From assembly GCF_001425705.1 (NCBI RefSeq), contig NZ_LMDC01000012.1:412148-476147 (forward strand): a DNA stretch of 64,000 nucleotides. Direction: 5' to 3'. The notes beneath the pieces were generated by a model, which searched no databases, had not been told where the DNA came from, and saw only the letters and a program-made list of their open reading frames with translations. How positions within the stretch are numbered: position 1 is the first letter of the stretch; each line of letters opens with the position of its first letter. Positions 29,841 to 38,695 of this stretch are shown here, in pieces. This DNA comes from Pelomonas sp. Root1217 (GTDB lineage Bacteria > Pseudomonadota > Gammaproteobacteria > Burkholderiales > Burkholderiaceae_C). Made by a program: the position numbers and the translations under genes.

Positions 29841-31712
29841 CGTCCGCCAGTCGATGACGCCCGATGCCGGCTGGCATTGCGGCATGGTCGGTGCCGAGGC
29901 GGCGATCTCGCAGTTGGCGAACCAGTTGTCCCCGGTCGGGTTGCGGAACTCACGCAGGCGGTCGGCGAGGAAGCGCGCGCCCTCCAGGTCGCCGGTCTTC
30001 TCCAGTGACAGCGACCAGTGCATCAGCAACCGCGTGTCGATCAGGTTGAAGGCAGTTCGGCGTGCGGCGGCCAGAGCAAGCGGGCCGGGAGGTTGGCTGG
30101 TGGCCGCCGCATAGTCGGCCTGATGGCTGAAGAAAATCGAGCGCTGGCCGTTCGCGATGCGTTCGTTCAGCGGCACCGAGTCCTCGCTCGGCATGTAGAT
30201 GGCGACGACGCGTTGGTAGTCCAAAACCGCGAAGGCGCTGCCAGCGATCAGCAGGGCACCGATGACTTGCCAGGGCGCCGTAGCTGCCGACGTGGAAGGT
30301 GCATCGGCCGATAGCACGAGGCCGAGGGCGAAGCAGGCCGGCAGCAGGAAATAGGCATACCAGAGCGGGTACTCGACCAAGCTGTGCAGGGCGATGGCGA
30401 GCACGATCATCAAGGCGGCACGGCGCAAGGATGAGTCGTCGTCATGCGTCGACGGAGTGCGCCAGATTTCCCAGGCTCCCCATGCCAACAGCATGGCGCC
30501 CAGGATGGACCCATGCACTTCGAACTTCTTGAAAGCGCCGAAGGCCAGCGCCAGCAATACGACCGAAATCGACAGCGGCAGATAGCTTTCCCTGCCGAAG
30601 GCGGCGTGCCAGCCCTTCACAACGGCCCAGGCCAGCAACAACAACACGGCGCCGGCCCAGGGCAGACCCATCTCGACGGCCAGCTGCGACGCGATGTTGT
30701 GCGTGTGGTCGAAGAAGGCGATGGGCCGGTCCGGGAAGGGCGTCAGGCTCCATGCGAAGTTGAACTCGCCCCAGCCAACGCCCAGCAGCGGATTGGCCGT
30801 CGTCAGTGCCCAGGCGTCGCGCAGGATCGCCAGCCGTGACGGTGAGCCCGCACCCTCCGACAGCCGGGAGGCCGCACGGAAGGCATGGCCGCTTTCGGCC
30901 GACCACACAGACATGCCCCACCAGCTGACGCCCAGCATCAGCGGCGTGGCCAGCAGGCACAACCGCGCACTGCGCGACAACTTTCGATCCACCACGCCCC
31001 ACACGGCCAGCAGCGCGATGCCAGCGTAACCGGTGCGTGAGGCGCTGAGCACGACCGTGAAGACGAAGGCAAGCAGCAGTGGCGCCAGTGCCATCCGCCA
31101 GCCGCGCTTCTCGGTGATGAAGACAGCGGCGATGGACGACCACATCATCAGGCTGGCCAGGTGGTTGGGTTGGCGCAGGTTGCCCACCGCGCTGCCGACC
31201 ACGCCGGAGCGTGCGATGAAGGTGCCGTCGGCTGCCGCCGGCAGGAAGACCTGCACGATGCACACGACGACCGTCAGCAGGCCCGTGGCCAGCAGACCCC
31301 AGCAGAAAGCCTCGGCGGCGAGCAGGCGGGCCGAGGTCGACAACCCCTGGGCCACGAGCAGCACAGCCAGGCCGGCACCGATGATGGCCGTGGCGCCCAG
31401 CCCCAGCGACGGCGGCAGGCCGCGCCACACGACGGAACTCATGGGTGCCACCAGCAGCAGCGCCAGCGCCATGGCGGCGGGGCTCTTCAGGCCGGCGCGC
31501 CAGCCCGGCGTGGACCGGGCCCACAACAGCAGCGCCAGGCCCCAGCCAGCGAGGGCGAGCAACTGGTTGTAGAGGGTGGCTGCCGGCGTCTGGTTGAAGG
31601 CGAGGAGGGGGGGCAGAGCGGCGGCGAGGAAGAGGCCGGAATTCGCGGCCGCAGCGGTGTGGTGAGGTGTCGCGGATGACATGGGCGCGGATGATGGCAC
31701 GGGCACGGGCAT
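29832..31712 (-). CDS. PglL/Wzy-type O-oligosaccharyltransferase, probably for the pilin
   Basis: A 626-residue inner-membrane protein with about a dozen helices. The segment [15 protein letters not shown] is the hallmark of PglL/TfpO-type O-oligosaccharyltransferases, and the large periplasmic loop contains [13 protein letters not shown] and [15 protein letters not shown], typical of the Wzy_C superfamily. A soluble C-terminal part (about 500-626) follows the last helix. It should move a lipid-linked glycan onto Ser/Thr of the pilin encoded four genes upstream. The start at 31712 lies 32 bp after the preceding stop; an ATG at 31682 is also possible. It is the last gene of the pilA operon. 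It could instead be an O-antigen ligase, but the QPNH motif and pilA linkage favour pilin glycosylation. Confidence 0.85.
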   Translation of the reverse strand: MPVPVPSSAPMSSATPHHTAAAANSGLFLAAALPPLLAFNQTPAATLYNQLLALAGWGLALLLWARSTPGWRAGLKSPAAMALALLLVAPMSSVVWRGLPPSLGLGATAIIGAGLAVLLVAQGLSTSARLLAAEAFCWGLLATGLLTVVVCIVQVFLPAAADGTFIARSGVVGSAVGNLRQPNHLASLMMWSSIAAVFITEKRGWRMALAPLLLAFVFTVVLSASRTGYAGIALLAVWGVVDRKLSRSARLCLLATPLMLGVSWWGMSVWSAESGHAFRAASRLSEGAGSPSRLAILRDAWALTTANPLLGVGWGEFNFAWSLTPFPDRPIAFFDHTHNIASQLAVEMGLPWAGAVLLLLAWAVVKGWHAAFGRESYLPLSISVVLLALAFGAFKKFEVHGSILGAMLLAWGAWEIWRTPSTHDDDSSLRRAALMIVLAIALHSLVEYPLWYAYFLLPACFALGLVLSADAPSTSAATAPWQVIGALLIAGSAFAVLDYQRVVAIYMPSEDSVPLNERIANGQRSIFFSHQADYAAATSQPPGPLALAAARRTAFNLIDTRLLMHWSLSLEKTGDLEGARFLADRLREFRNPTGDNWFANCEIAASAPTMPQCQPASGVIDWRTLR

Positions 31713-31744
31713 GTCCAAGGCCTGGCGTTCGGGGGCGCAGGCGC

Positions 31745-33475
31745 TCAGTCGCAGGCGTTGAGCGGCTTGCAGGCTTTGGGCCAATCGACAGCGTCCTGCA
31801 AACGCCGGAGTTCGGCCGAACCCGCGATGCGAAATTGCAACTGCTGGACCGGAACCGGGCGAAAGGCCGGGGAGGTGAGGTCGCGGCGCGGGTCCTGCGC
31901 AGGGAACTCGATGCCCAGCATGGAAGCGGTGGTGTAGAACACGGCGTCCTGGCTGACAACCTGCCCCGTACGCGCACCGAGGGCCTGCCACTGTGCGGCG
32001 TGCGCTGTCTTGAATGCGGGATTGGCCCAGACGAGCAGCGGGATGTGAAGCTCGCTGACGTTGAAATCCCTGAAGCCATGGGTGACGCGGCCCTCCATGG
32101 CCATGAGCGCCTCGCCGTGGTCGGGGATGTAAGTCACCGTCACCTCACCGGGCAGCCGCGAGGCGCGCCGGATGATCTGGCTCAGGAGAAAGTCGGTGTG
32201 CAGGATGGTGTCGTCGTAGGCATCCGCCGCTGTCCCGCCGGACGTCTCCGCCCGGATCGCTGCTCGCACCGCCGCACGGTCGCGCCCAGAGAAGTGAAAA
32301 CCATCGTCCGGCAGGCGCAGCGTGTAGTCCCAATGGCTGCCGTAGGTGTGCATCACGATGAACTTGTGTGGATGCTCGTCGCGCAGCACGTCGTCCAGCG
32401 GCGTGAGCAGCACGTCGTCCGGCGTTGCGTGGTTGTCGCTCCAGTTGCCCATGTCCGCCGGTTGGCGCCAGACCTGCGGCCGCGGGCGGAAGATCTTGTA
32501 GAGCGCGATGTTCTGATTGGACAGCCAGGCGGTGAAGTAGCCCGCCTCGTTGGCGAGGTCGATCAACGTGCCGCGGATGGATTGCGGCGAATAGGCCGCT
32601 GGCGCAATGCCTGTCATCAGCATTGGCACCGCGAGCAAGGTGAGGTTGCCGGTTGAATAGGTGCGTTTGAACGCCAGTAAACCGTCCAGATGCTCCAGTT
32701 CCGGCGTGGTCTGGCGTGCGTAGCCAAAGATGTGAAACCGGTCCGCCCGCGCCGATTCACCGATGACCAGGATGTGCGTGCGCGGCGTGGCGGATACGGC
32801 GTTTGCGATGGCCCCATAGGGCTCAGGCTTCTCAAACAGCCCCAAAGCGTGCGCATTGCCCTCCAATCCGCCAACGATGCTGATGAGGCCGCCGAGGGGA
32901 TAGCTCGACGTGAGATAGCTGTGCACGTTCTCGCCGACGTCGACCCCAATGCCGCGCGGGCCCTTGGACGGCATCCAGAGCAGCAGCACGAGCAGTGGGA
33001 TCGACAGCCATCGCACGGCGTTGCGCAACGACACCGGAATGGGATTGGATCCGAGGCAGACCGCCTGCACGGCATACACCGCGAGCACCGCGACGCTGAG
33101 CGACAGCGGTACTTGCAGGCTGAACAGTTGCACGAAGCCCCTGACCTCCGCAGGCGAGGACGTCAGCAGCACGGCGAATGCGTTTTCGTCAGGCGGCGCC
33201 GAGAAGTTCAACACATACCAAACGAACAATGGCGACAAGGCCAGCAGCGGCAGATGCAGCAGGAACAACGTTCGCCAGGTCTTCACCACCAAGACAGGCA
33301 ATGCCAACACCAGCACGGAGAGCAGCAGGCCGTAGACCGGAGCCCAAGGGCCGAGGCGTGCAGCGCCGCTCGCGAAGGCCAGCACCAACGGCGGCGTCAA
33401 CAGCAGAGCGCCATTGAGCGCTCCCATCCACAGGTGCCGGGCGCGCTTGTGCATCAGCGACGTTTTCTGAACCAT
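31745..33475 (-). CDS. Phosphoethanolamine-transferase-like membrane protein 1 (alkaline phosphatase superfamily)
   Basis: A 576-residue inner-membrane enzyme. Five N-terminal helices are followed by a periplasmic sulfatase/EptA-type domain. Metal-binding and catalytic positions are in place: Glu240 (VIGESARADR), the likely nucleophile Thr279 (NLTLLAVPML, aligned with the EptA Thr in TAVSVPC), GSHWDY and IPDHGEAL. The disulfide Cys residues of enterobacterial EptA are missing, which fits a target other than lipid A. It should transfer a phospho-group (phosphoethanolamine, phosphoglycerol or similar) from a phospholipid. It lies in the pilA-pglL operon between a paralogue (40 bp) and pglL (32 bp). 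The start at 33475 keeps it clear of the upstream gene; no clear ribosome binding site is visible. Confidence 0.82.
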   Translation of the reverse strand: MVQKTSLMHKRARHLWMGALNGALLLTPPLVLAFASGAARLGPWAPVYGLLLSVLVLALPVLVVKTWRTLFLLHLPLLALSPLFVWYVLNFSAPPDENAFAVLLTSSPAEVRGFVQLFSLQVPLSLSVAVLAVYAVQAVCLGSNPIPVSLRNAVRWLSIPLLVLLLWMPSKGPRGIGVDVGENVHSYLTSSYPLGGLISIVGGLEGNAHALGLFEKPEPYGAIANAVSATPRTHILVIGESARADRFHIFGYARQTTPELEHLDGLLAFKRTYSTGNLTLLAVPMLMTGIAPAAYSPQSIRGTLIDLANEAGYFTAWLSNQNIALYKIFRPRPQVWRQPADMGNWSDNHATPDDVLLTPLDDVLRDEHPHKFIVMHTYGSHWDYTLRLPDDGFHFSGRDRAAVRAAIRAETSGGTAADAYDDTILHTDFLLSQIIRRASRLPGEVTVTYIPDHGEALMAMEGRVTHGFRDFNVSELHIPLLVWANPAFKTAHAAQWQALGARTGQVVSQDAVFYTTASMLGIEFPAQDPRRDLTSPAFRPVPVQQLQFRIAGSAELRRLQDAVDWPKACKPLNACD

Positions 33476-33515
33476 GCCGGTTGTCGGTAGGAACAAGCCT
33501 TGTGCATGCAGACGA

Positions 33516-35351
33516 TCACTGGCTCGCAGAACCGACGTCGCAGCCCCGGGTACTGACGTCCCGGTCGAAGTCGCCGAAGTGAGTAACTTGGCGCGGTGCG
33601 GCTTGGCGCCGTTCGGCGCCCATGTCCTGGTGCGCATGCGGCGCCGATGTTTCAAAGCCCGCCATGCCAGTCAGCGTCGGGAATACGGCCATTGCGCTGA
33701 AAGGCTGTGTCTGTCGAGCGCTGAGCCGTGCCCACCGCTGCGCGGCAACGGCGCGCCAAGACGGGGAAGCCCACATCACCATGGGAATGCGGTAGTTCGC
33801 GACTGCGGAAAAGCCATGCCCGGCCCTGCCGCATTGCCCATCGAACAGCGTCTCTCCATGGTCGGCCGCGTAGAGCAGGGTTGCCTCAACTCCCTGGGCA
33901 TCCAGTGCGGCGATCGCACGGTCAAGGAAGAAGTCGGTGTAGAGGACGCTGTTGTCATAGGCATTGCGCAGCTTCTCTTGCTGGGCAGGCTGCCATATAT
34001 CCGGCCTTTCTTCAGCGCTGTAGCTGGGCTGGAACCGGGCGAATTCCGCCGGATAGCGATGCGCATAGTGCAGATGGCTGCCCAACGTGTGCAGGACGAT
34101 GAACTGCTTCTTCTCGGGGCGGGATAGCACTTTCTCGAGCAACGGCAGTAGCTCCGCATCAAACGCGCCGGGGCCGCGGTAGTCGGCACCGTTGATGTAG
34201 TGGCGTTCGTCTGCCTCGTTGGCGAGCACCGAAACAGGCGTCTCGTGGGATCCGGCGCTGCCTTGGCTGCTGAGCCAATAGGTGCGAAAGCCCGCCTGCT
34301 TGAACGCAGTCACCACCGAGGGCTCCGGCGTCGGGGCGAGCATGGATTGCGGCGGACGCCGCGTCAACATCAACGGCACCGCCTCGCGCGTTGCGGATGC
34401 GGCACTGACGACATCCGAGAAAGCGAGCAGGCCCTCGCGGCGAGCGAGATGCGGCGTCGTGTCTCGCGTCGAGCCGAAGATACCCCAGCGATCCAGGCGG
34501 CCGGTCTCGCCAATCACCAGCACATGCACCTGGCGGTTTGATGCATGGGCGTCCGGTACAGCGCGCACCGCAAAGTCGTGTTTGCTGGCCTGCGCCAGAT
34601 GCTCAGCCATCGCATGGCGATGCTGCAGGTAACGGTGGAATCGTTGTGGCAGGCCCCATGGATAGAGACTTTCCAACAATCCCAGCACGCCTTCTCCGCG
34701 CGGGGATAGCTCGAAGCGAATGTAACTGGCCGCGCCCCGCTCGTCCTTCTCCATCCGGGCGTCGAAATCGGCATCTTGCTGAAGGACGGCGGCCTGGGCG
34801 GTCAACAGCAGAACACCGCCTGCGAGAACCCAATATCGCGAGCGATGGCGCCACAGGAGATTTGCCCGCAGCACCTTGCAGGCCGCCCAGGTGACCCAGG
34901 CCAGCAGGGACAGGCCGGACGCTACAACCACCAGCCACCCAGCGCCTATCCACGCGCTCGCCTCGGCAAGGTCCGTTTCCGCGATCACGCCATAGACATG
35001 AGCGCCCGACGGCAGGCCGAAGTGATGCAAGTAGAAGGCTTCGGCGGGCCCGAGCAGGGCGGAGGGCGCCAGCAGCCACAAGCACCAGCGAAGCCGCCCC
35101 ACGGCCGCTGCCAGCAACAAGCTGAGCAGCAGATGCACAAACAAGGGTGTCGTGCGCCCCCAGAGTTCGCCGGGTGCCCCCCCGCCCTCGGCGGCCATCC
35201 AGGGCGTAGACAGCGCCTGCAGGGCAGGCAAGCTGCTCAACAAGAACAGGCCGGCCAGCGCCACCCAGCCCACGCGTTGCACGCGCAGGTCGTTGGAGAG
35301 TGTCGATACGGCGGCGACTTCACGCACAGGGGGATTTCCGCAGGCCGCCAT
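33516..35351 (-). CDS. Phosphoethanolamine-transferase-like membrane protein 2 (alkaline phosphatase superfamily)
   Basis: A 611-residue paralogue. The helical N-terminal half (about 25-190) is followed by the catalytic domain: Glu282 (VIGETGRLDR), nucleophile candidate Thr321 (SATREAVPLML), GSHLHY and AADHGETL. About 45 extra residues occur after the usual domain end (MGAERRQAAPRQVTH...). It is the first gene after pilA, 63 bp downstream with a strong hairpin in the gap, so it should be expressed from the pilA promoter at a reduced level. By analogy with neisserial PptA and PptB, which decorate pilin with phospho-groups, the pilin is the likely target (inference). The ATG at 35351 lacks a clear ribosome binding site; an in-frame GTG eight codons on is an alternative. 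Confidence 0.82.
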   Translation of the reverse strand: MAACGNPPVREVAAVSTLSNDLRVQRVGWVALAGLFLLSSLPALQALSTPWMAAEGGGAPGELWGRTTPLFVHLLLSLLLAAAVGRLRWCLWLLAPSALLGPAEAFYLHHFGLPSGAHVYGVIAETDLAEASAWIGAGWLVVVASGLSLLAWVTWAACKVLRANLLWRHRSRYWVLAGGVLLLTAQAAVLQQDADFDARMEKDERGAASYIRFELSPRGEGVLGLLESLYPWGLPQRFHRYLQHRHAMAEHLAQASKHDFAVRAVPDAHASNRQVHVLVIGETGRLDRWGIFGSTRDTTPHLARREGLLAFSDVVSAASATREAVPLMLTRRPPQSMLAPTPEPSVVTAFKQAGFRTYWLSSQGSAGSHETPVSVLANEADERHYINGADYRGPGAFDAELLPLLEKVLSRPEKKQFIVLHTLGSHLHYAHRYPAEFARFQPSYSAEERPDIWQPAQQEKLRNAYDNSVLYTDFFLDRAIAALDAQGVEATLLYAADHGETLFDGQCGRAGHGFSAVANYRIPMVMWASPSWRAVAAQRWARLSARQTQPFSAMAVFPTLTGMAGFETSAPHAHQDMGAERRQAAPRQVTHFGDFDRDVSTRGCDVGSASQ

Positions 35352-35357
35352 GACAAA

Positions 35358-35376
35358 GAGGGGGCCATGCCCCCTC
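35358..35376 (-). other. Strong hairpin after pilA (attenuator or mRNA stabiliser)
   Basis: GAGGGGGC CAT GCCCCCTC is a perfect 8-bp GC stem with a 3-nt loop, between the pilA stop and the next gene. The bases after it on the minus strand (TTTGTC) make only a weak U-tract, so partial termination is likely. That would leave pilin abundant and the modifying enzymes scarce. It also lies directly before the proposed start at 35351. Confidence 0.6.
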
Positions 35377-35414
35377 CTGCTTGCGTCGCCGGTTGCCCGG
35401 CTCGATCAGGCCGA

Positions 35415-35900
35415 TCAGGTGCCGGTGGCTGCGTTGTTCTTCGTCAGCGCATTCAGCAGCGTGGCGTTGGTGATGCCGGTAGTCTCAGCCTTCCACGTCA
35501 CGGCGGTCGTATTGGCCGTGGGAGTGAAAGTGATCACCTTGTCGCCCAGGTCCGAGCCCACCACCGAAGCGGCGGCCAGCGTCACGGTAATGACGCCGGC
35601 GGCGCTCGTCACGGATTTCACTTCGGTGGCCAGCTTGCCACCGTTGCTGGAGACGTCCGCAGGAACGCCGTTGGCACCAGGGCCACAGGCGGCAAAGGTC
35701 GCGTCGCCGGTCTCCTGGGTGCACAGGGCGATGGCCGCTTTCCACGGATCGGCTGCGGTGATGGCATTGCCGAGCTTGGCTTTGGCCGTGTAGTCCTTGT
35801 ATTGCGGGATGGCCACGGCAGCCAGGATGCCGATGATGGCCACGACGATCATCAGTTCGATCAGGGTGAAGCCTTGTTGGGCGCGTTGCTTGATGTTCAT
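35415..35900 (-). CDS. pilA: Type IV major pilin PilA
   Basis: A 161-residue prepilin. Leader [10 protein letters not shown] is cut by PilD after Gly10; the mature protein starts [20 protein letters not shown] with Phe1 and the essential Glu5 (residue 15 of the precursor), the helix that packs in the pilus core. The globular part has one Cys pair (60 and 72), close to the spine as in short betaproteobacterial pilins, and a Thr/Ser/Ala-rich C-terminal half ([19 protein letters not shown]) with many possible O-modification sites. GGAG lies 8-11 nt before the ATG at 35900. A near-consensus sigma-54 promoter lies about 46 bp upstream. The downstream genes encode candidate pilin-modifying enzymes. 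Confidence 0.95.
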   Translation of the reverse strand: MNIKQRAQQGFTLIELMIVVAIIGILAAVAIPQYKDYTAKAKLGNAITAADPWKAAIALCTQETGDATFAACGPGANGVPADVSSNGGKLATEVKSVTSAAGVITVTLAAASVVGSDLGDKVITFTPTANTTAVTWKAETTGITNATLLNALTKNNAATGT

Positions 35901-35946
35901 GTGCAAACTCCGTGAGGGAAAGAGTGTTGAGGGACGCAATCTTTAA

Positions 35947-35963
35947 AGCAGAGGGCGTGCCAA
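35947..35963 (-). promoter_or_regulatory. Sigma-54 promoter of pilA
   Basis: On the minus strand TTGGCACGCCCTCTGCT matches the RpoN consensus TGGCACG-N4-TTGCW with one mismatch. The -24 element is TGGCACG (35956-35962) and the -12 element is CTGCT (35947-35951), with the exact GG-to-GC spacing. Transcription should start near 35936, giving a leader of about 36 nt. PilA genes of pseudomonads and relatives are known to use RpoN with PilR. Confidence 0.85.
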
Positions 35964-36035
35964 CTGATTTCGCCCCATTTGCCGTGATATTCAGCACGAC
36001 CCGCTGCGTCAGGCTGGATGGACTGACGCTTTTCG

Positions 36036-37697
36036 TCAGTTGTTGTGACGCAAGTTGTCACTCGCCATGGGCTGGGATGACTCTTCCTGCTGCTGACGGA
36101 CGATGGGCGGCTTGCAGGCGGGCCCCTGTTCGCGTCGCAGCAACTCATCAAAATCCCACCGGGTCGTGACTGTCGGTCCGTACAGCGTCCTGGCGGCCTC
36201 GTGCCATGCAGGATTGGCCAAGCCGGGACGCTGCGCGTGGTCGTCCCAGTCGACGCCAGCCAACTCGAGCAGCGTCGGGAACACGTCTCGATGACTGATC
36301 CGCTGCTCGCGCCTTTCCGACAAGGCTTTCAGCCCGCTCACATTGAGCCGCGCATAGGCCGCGTTGGACCAAACCAGAAGGGGAACTCGGGTGTTCCAGG
36401 ACGACGGAGCTCCCAGTGCGTGCATGAAACGCTGGCGCTGGTCGTCGAAAAGGTCTTCCCCATGGTCCGACGTGTAGAGCAACAAGACGGGGCGATCTTG
36501 CTTGGCCAGCGCGGCCAGCGCGCGATTCAGGAACGCATCGAGCTCGACCACGGTGTTGTCGTAGGAGTTGACAGCCGCCGCCTTGTTTTCGGCACCGGGA
36601 TGGCCTGGCACGCCGATGTCCGCCAGTGTCGGGCGAAAGACCGCTGAGTTGGCGCCATAGCGCTCTTCATAGGGGAAGTGGCTGCCGATCATGTGCAGCG
36701 TGATGAACTGCCGCGGACCGCCCTGCTTGAGAAAGGATTCGAACGGCGCCAACAGCGCGGTGTCGCGGCGCAGATGGAAGTTGTAGTCGTTGTCGGAATG
36801 GTCGGAAACATTGGCACGTTCGCTGAGCTCGCTGCGCTCCTGGTTTGACAACCACGCCGTGGTGAAGCCCGCTTCCGAGAAGGTCTGCACCATGGATGCG
36901 GTACCTTGTGGCCCCGTCATGCCGACCAGGTTGCGAACCGCCACGTGGGTGTAGTGCGCCGTCGATGCCACGTCACAGAACACGATAAGGTCATCGGCTA
37001 TGCGGCGAAGATTGGGTGTCGTGTCGCGTGCGTAGCCGTAAAGGCTCAGATGGTCGGCACGAACGCTTTCCCCGATCACCAGAACGACGGTCAACGGTTG
37101 GTTATCCCATCCCGGTTGCGCCCGGCCGTGTACCGAGACACCCGGGCTCACGGCCGACGCGTTCCAGACGCGCCGGGCAGACACGGCGACGTTGATGGGG
37201 TAGACGAGACTGGCGGTCTCGCCATCGAATGCAGACGGCCAGTGCGCGGTTTGTGGCAACGCCTGGCGCAAGGCCAGCGAAACCATCGTGAACATGAGCA
37301 AGCCAGCCAGCCAGCGTTTGCGCGTTTCGGCGCCGGCTCGCGTCGGCCGGACCCGCCATGCCAGCAGCCCGTAACCCAGCGAGACGATCAACCAGGCAAC
37401 GAGCCAGCCCCAACCGAAAGACTTGAGCAGTTCCCAGCTGCGTGCCGGCGCCGTATGCAGCGCGGCGATGAGCAAGGCGTCGCCCGGTACGGTGCCAAAG
37501 CGCGCAAGGACGTAGGCATACGGAGGCAGCAACGCGGCCACCGGCCAGGCGGCCAGCAAGAGCCTGCGGGTCGACCCGCAGGCGACCCAGGCCAGCGCCA
37601 AGCTCCACGCCGTCAACAGCAGCACGGCAAGCCGCTCGGACATCACCAGGTTGTGATCCGAACCAAAGACGACGTAAAGGCTGGGGGATCCGAGCAA
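36036..37697 (-). CDS. Phosphoethanolamine-transferase-like membrane protein 3 (alkaline phosphatase superfamily)
   Basis: A third paralogue, at least 553 residues. The helical N-terminal half is followed by Glu210 (VIGESVRADH), nucleophile candidate Thr250 (HYTHVAV), GSHFPY and TSDHGEDL. The residue after the motif is Arg instead of Pro (VAVRNL). The start is uncertain: only a TTG is available at 37697, yet the reading frame continues upstream with a basic segment and the first half of a membrane helix (KRRNWTDLWVAGGLVALLG). A CTG at 37748, overlapping the upstream stop as CTGA with GGAG before it, fits the protein better. It lies upstream of the pilA promoter and is coupled to the MBL gene. 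Confidence 0.78.
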   Translation of the reverse strand: MLGSPSLYVVFGSDHNLVMSERLAVLLLTAWSLALAWVACGSTRRLLLAAWPVAALLPPYAYVLARFGTVPGDALLIAALHTAPARSWELLKSFGWGWLVAWLIVSLGYGLLAWRVRPTRAGAETRKRWLAGLLMFTMVSLALRQALPQTAHWPSAFDGETASLVYPINVAVSARRVWNASAVSPGVSVHGRAQPGWDNQPLTVVLVIGESVRADHLSLYGYARDTTPNLRRIADDLIVFCDVASTAHYTHVAVRNLVGMTGPQGTASMVQTFSEAGFTTAWLSNQERSELSERANVSDHSDNDYNFHLRRDTALLAPFESFLKQGGPRQFITLHMIGSHFPYEERYGANSAVFRPTLADIGVPGHPGAENKAAAVNSYDNTVVELDAFLNRALAALAKQDRPVLLLYTSDHGEDLFDDQRQRFMHALGAPSSWNTRVPLLVWSNAAYARLNVSGLKALSERREQRISHRDVFPTLLELAGVDWDDHAQRPGLANPAWHEAARTLYGPTVTTRWDFDELLRREQGPACKPPIVRQQQEESSQPMASDNLRHNN

Positions 37698-37744
37698 TGC
37701 GACCAGGCCGCCAGCGACCCAGAGGTCGGTCCAGTTTCGCCGCT

Positions 37745-38530
37745 TCAGAGCTGCATCTCCTGCCCCGCCTCCAGCGCGCTGATCCGATGCGGGCTGTTCA
37801 AGCTTTGCACGCCCTGCATGACGGCTTCGACCTCGCCCGGCTTGATGTGGGTGATACGCACGTCAACGCTGCCGGCCAGATGCGTCAATTCGCGGCCCAA
37901 CTCCGCCGGGTGAAGATGCTGGCTGACGTGGGCGACCTCGGCCTCGTCGTCGCTGAAGGCGGTCTCGATGACGAGATGGGACAGGCGCAGGCCAGCCAGG
38001 CGCTGCCAGAGCGCCGGATTGGGGCCGGTATCACCGGTGAAGACCCAATGGGCATGGTCGCTCTCTACGCCAGCATCGACGGCGAAGCCGACGGCCGGCA
38101 CGGTGTGGGCTGCCGGCAGCACTTCGATGAAGCGGCCGCCCAGGTCGATGCGGTCGCCGATCTGGAAGGGATGCAGGCTGAGCACTGGCGCCTCGCGGCT
38201 GGGCAGGACGGTGAAATCGGGCCAGATCACGCCGTTGAAGATGTGCTGGCGCAGGGCGGCCAGCGTCTCGGGCAGGCCGTGGACCCGGATGGGCGGACGG
38301 CCTGTTGCGGCGCGCAGGCGCAGCACCGCGTCAGCCAGCAACGGGATGCCAAGCACATGATCCAGATGGGAATGGCTGAGCAGGATGTGATCGACGGCGG
38401 CCAGGGCATCCAGCGGCAGGTCACCCACGCCGGTACCGGCGTCGATGAGGACATCGTCGTCCAGCAGGAAGGCAGTGGTCTTGTAGCCGGCGGCAATGGC
38501 GCCGGAGCAGCCCAGGACGCGGATGTTCAT
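37745..38530 (-). CDS. MBL-fold hydrolase, cyclic-nucleotide phosphodiesterase class II-like
   Basis: A 261-residue cytoplasmic metallo-beta-lactamase-fold protein. The metal motif is SHSHLDH (His53, His55, Asp57, His58), with later ligands in AAHTVP and VFTGDTGPN. The N-terminal VLGCSGAIAAGYKTTAFLLDD and C-terminal ITHIKPGEVEAV segments resemble class II 3',5'-cyclic-nucleotide phosphodiesterases. If so, it would lower cAMP or cGMP; other MBL hydrolase functions are possible. It is 165 bp downstream of the FHA gene and abuts the third phosphoethanolamine-transferase-like gene, linking signalling to the pilus region. Confidence 0.75.
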   Translation of the reverse strand: MNIRVLGCSGAIAAGYKTTAFLLDDDVLIDAGTGVGDLPLDALAAVDHILLSHSHLDHVLGIPLLADAVLRLRAATGRPPIRVHGLPETLAALRQHIFNGVIWPDFTVLPSREAPVLSLHPFQIGDRIDLGGRFIEVLPAAHTVPAVGFAVDAGVESDHAHWVFTGDTGPNPALWQRLAGLRLSHLVIETAFSDDEAEVAHVSQHLHPAELGRELTHLAGSVDVRITHIKPGEVEAVMQGVQSLNSPHRISALEAGQEMQL

Positions 38531-38695
38531 GCGGTGCGTGGCTCGGAATGGGTGGCTCGCGTCAGGCGAGGCCGAGCCAAGAATGTACGCACCCGCCCCG
38601 CGGGTCGGACGGTCGGATTACCGAGTTGGGGGTGTCGCTATCGTGAGGAAGTCACAGCAGCCGCAAAGCTTGCGGCCGGCCGGGACCTCGGGCGA

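Noticed and set aside
35415..35900. Mid-protein Cys pair of PilA considered unusual because classic pilins have a C-terminal disulfide loop
   Set aside because: Short betaproteobacterial pilins commonly have the pair in this position, as I recall.
38531..38695. CCGCAA-AGC-TTGCGG dyad after the FHA gene considered as a terminator
   Set aside because: No T-run follows on the transcribed strand and the stem is short; left unannotated.
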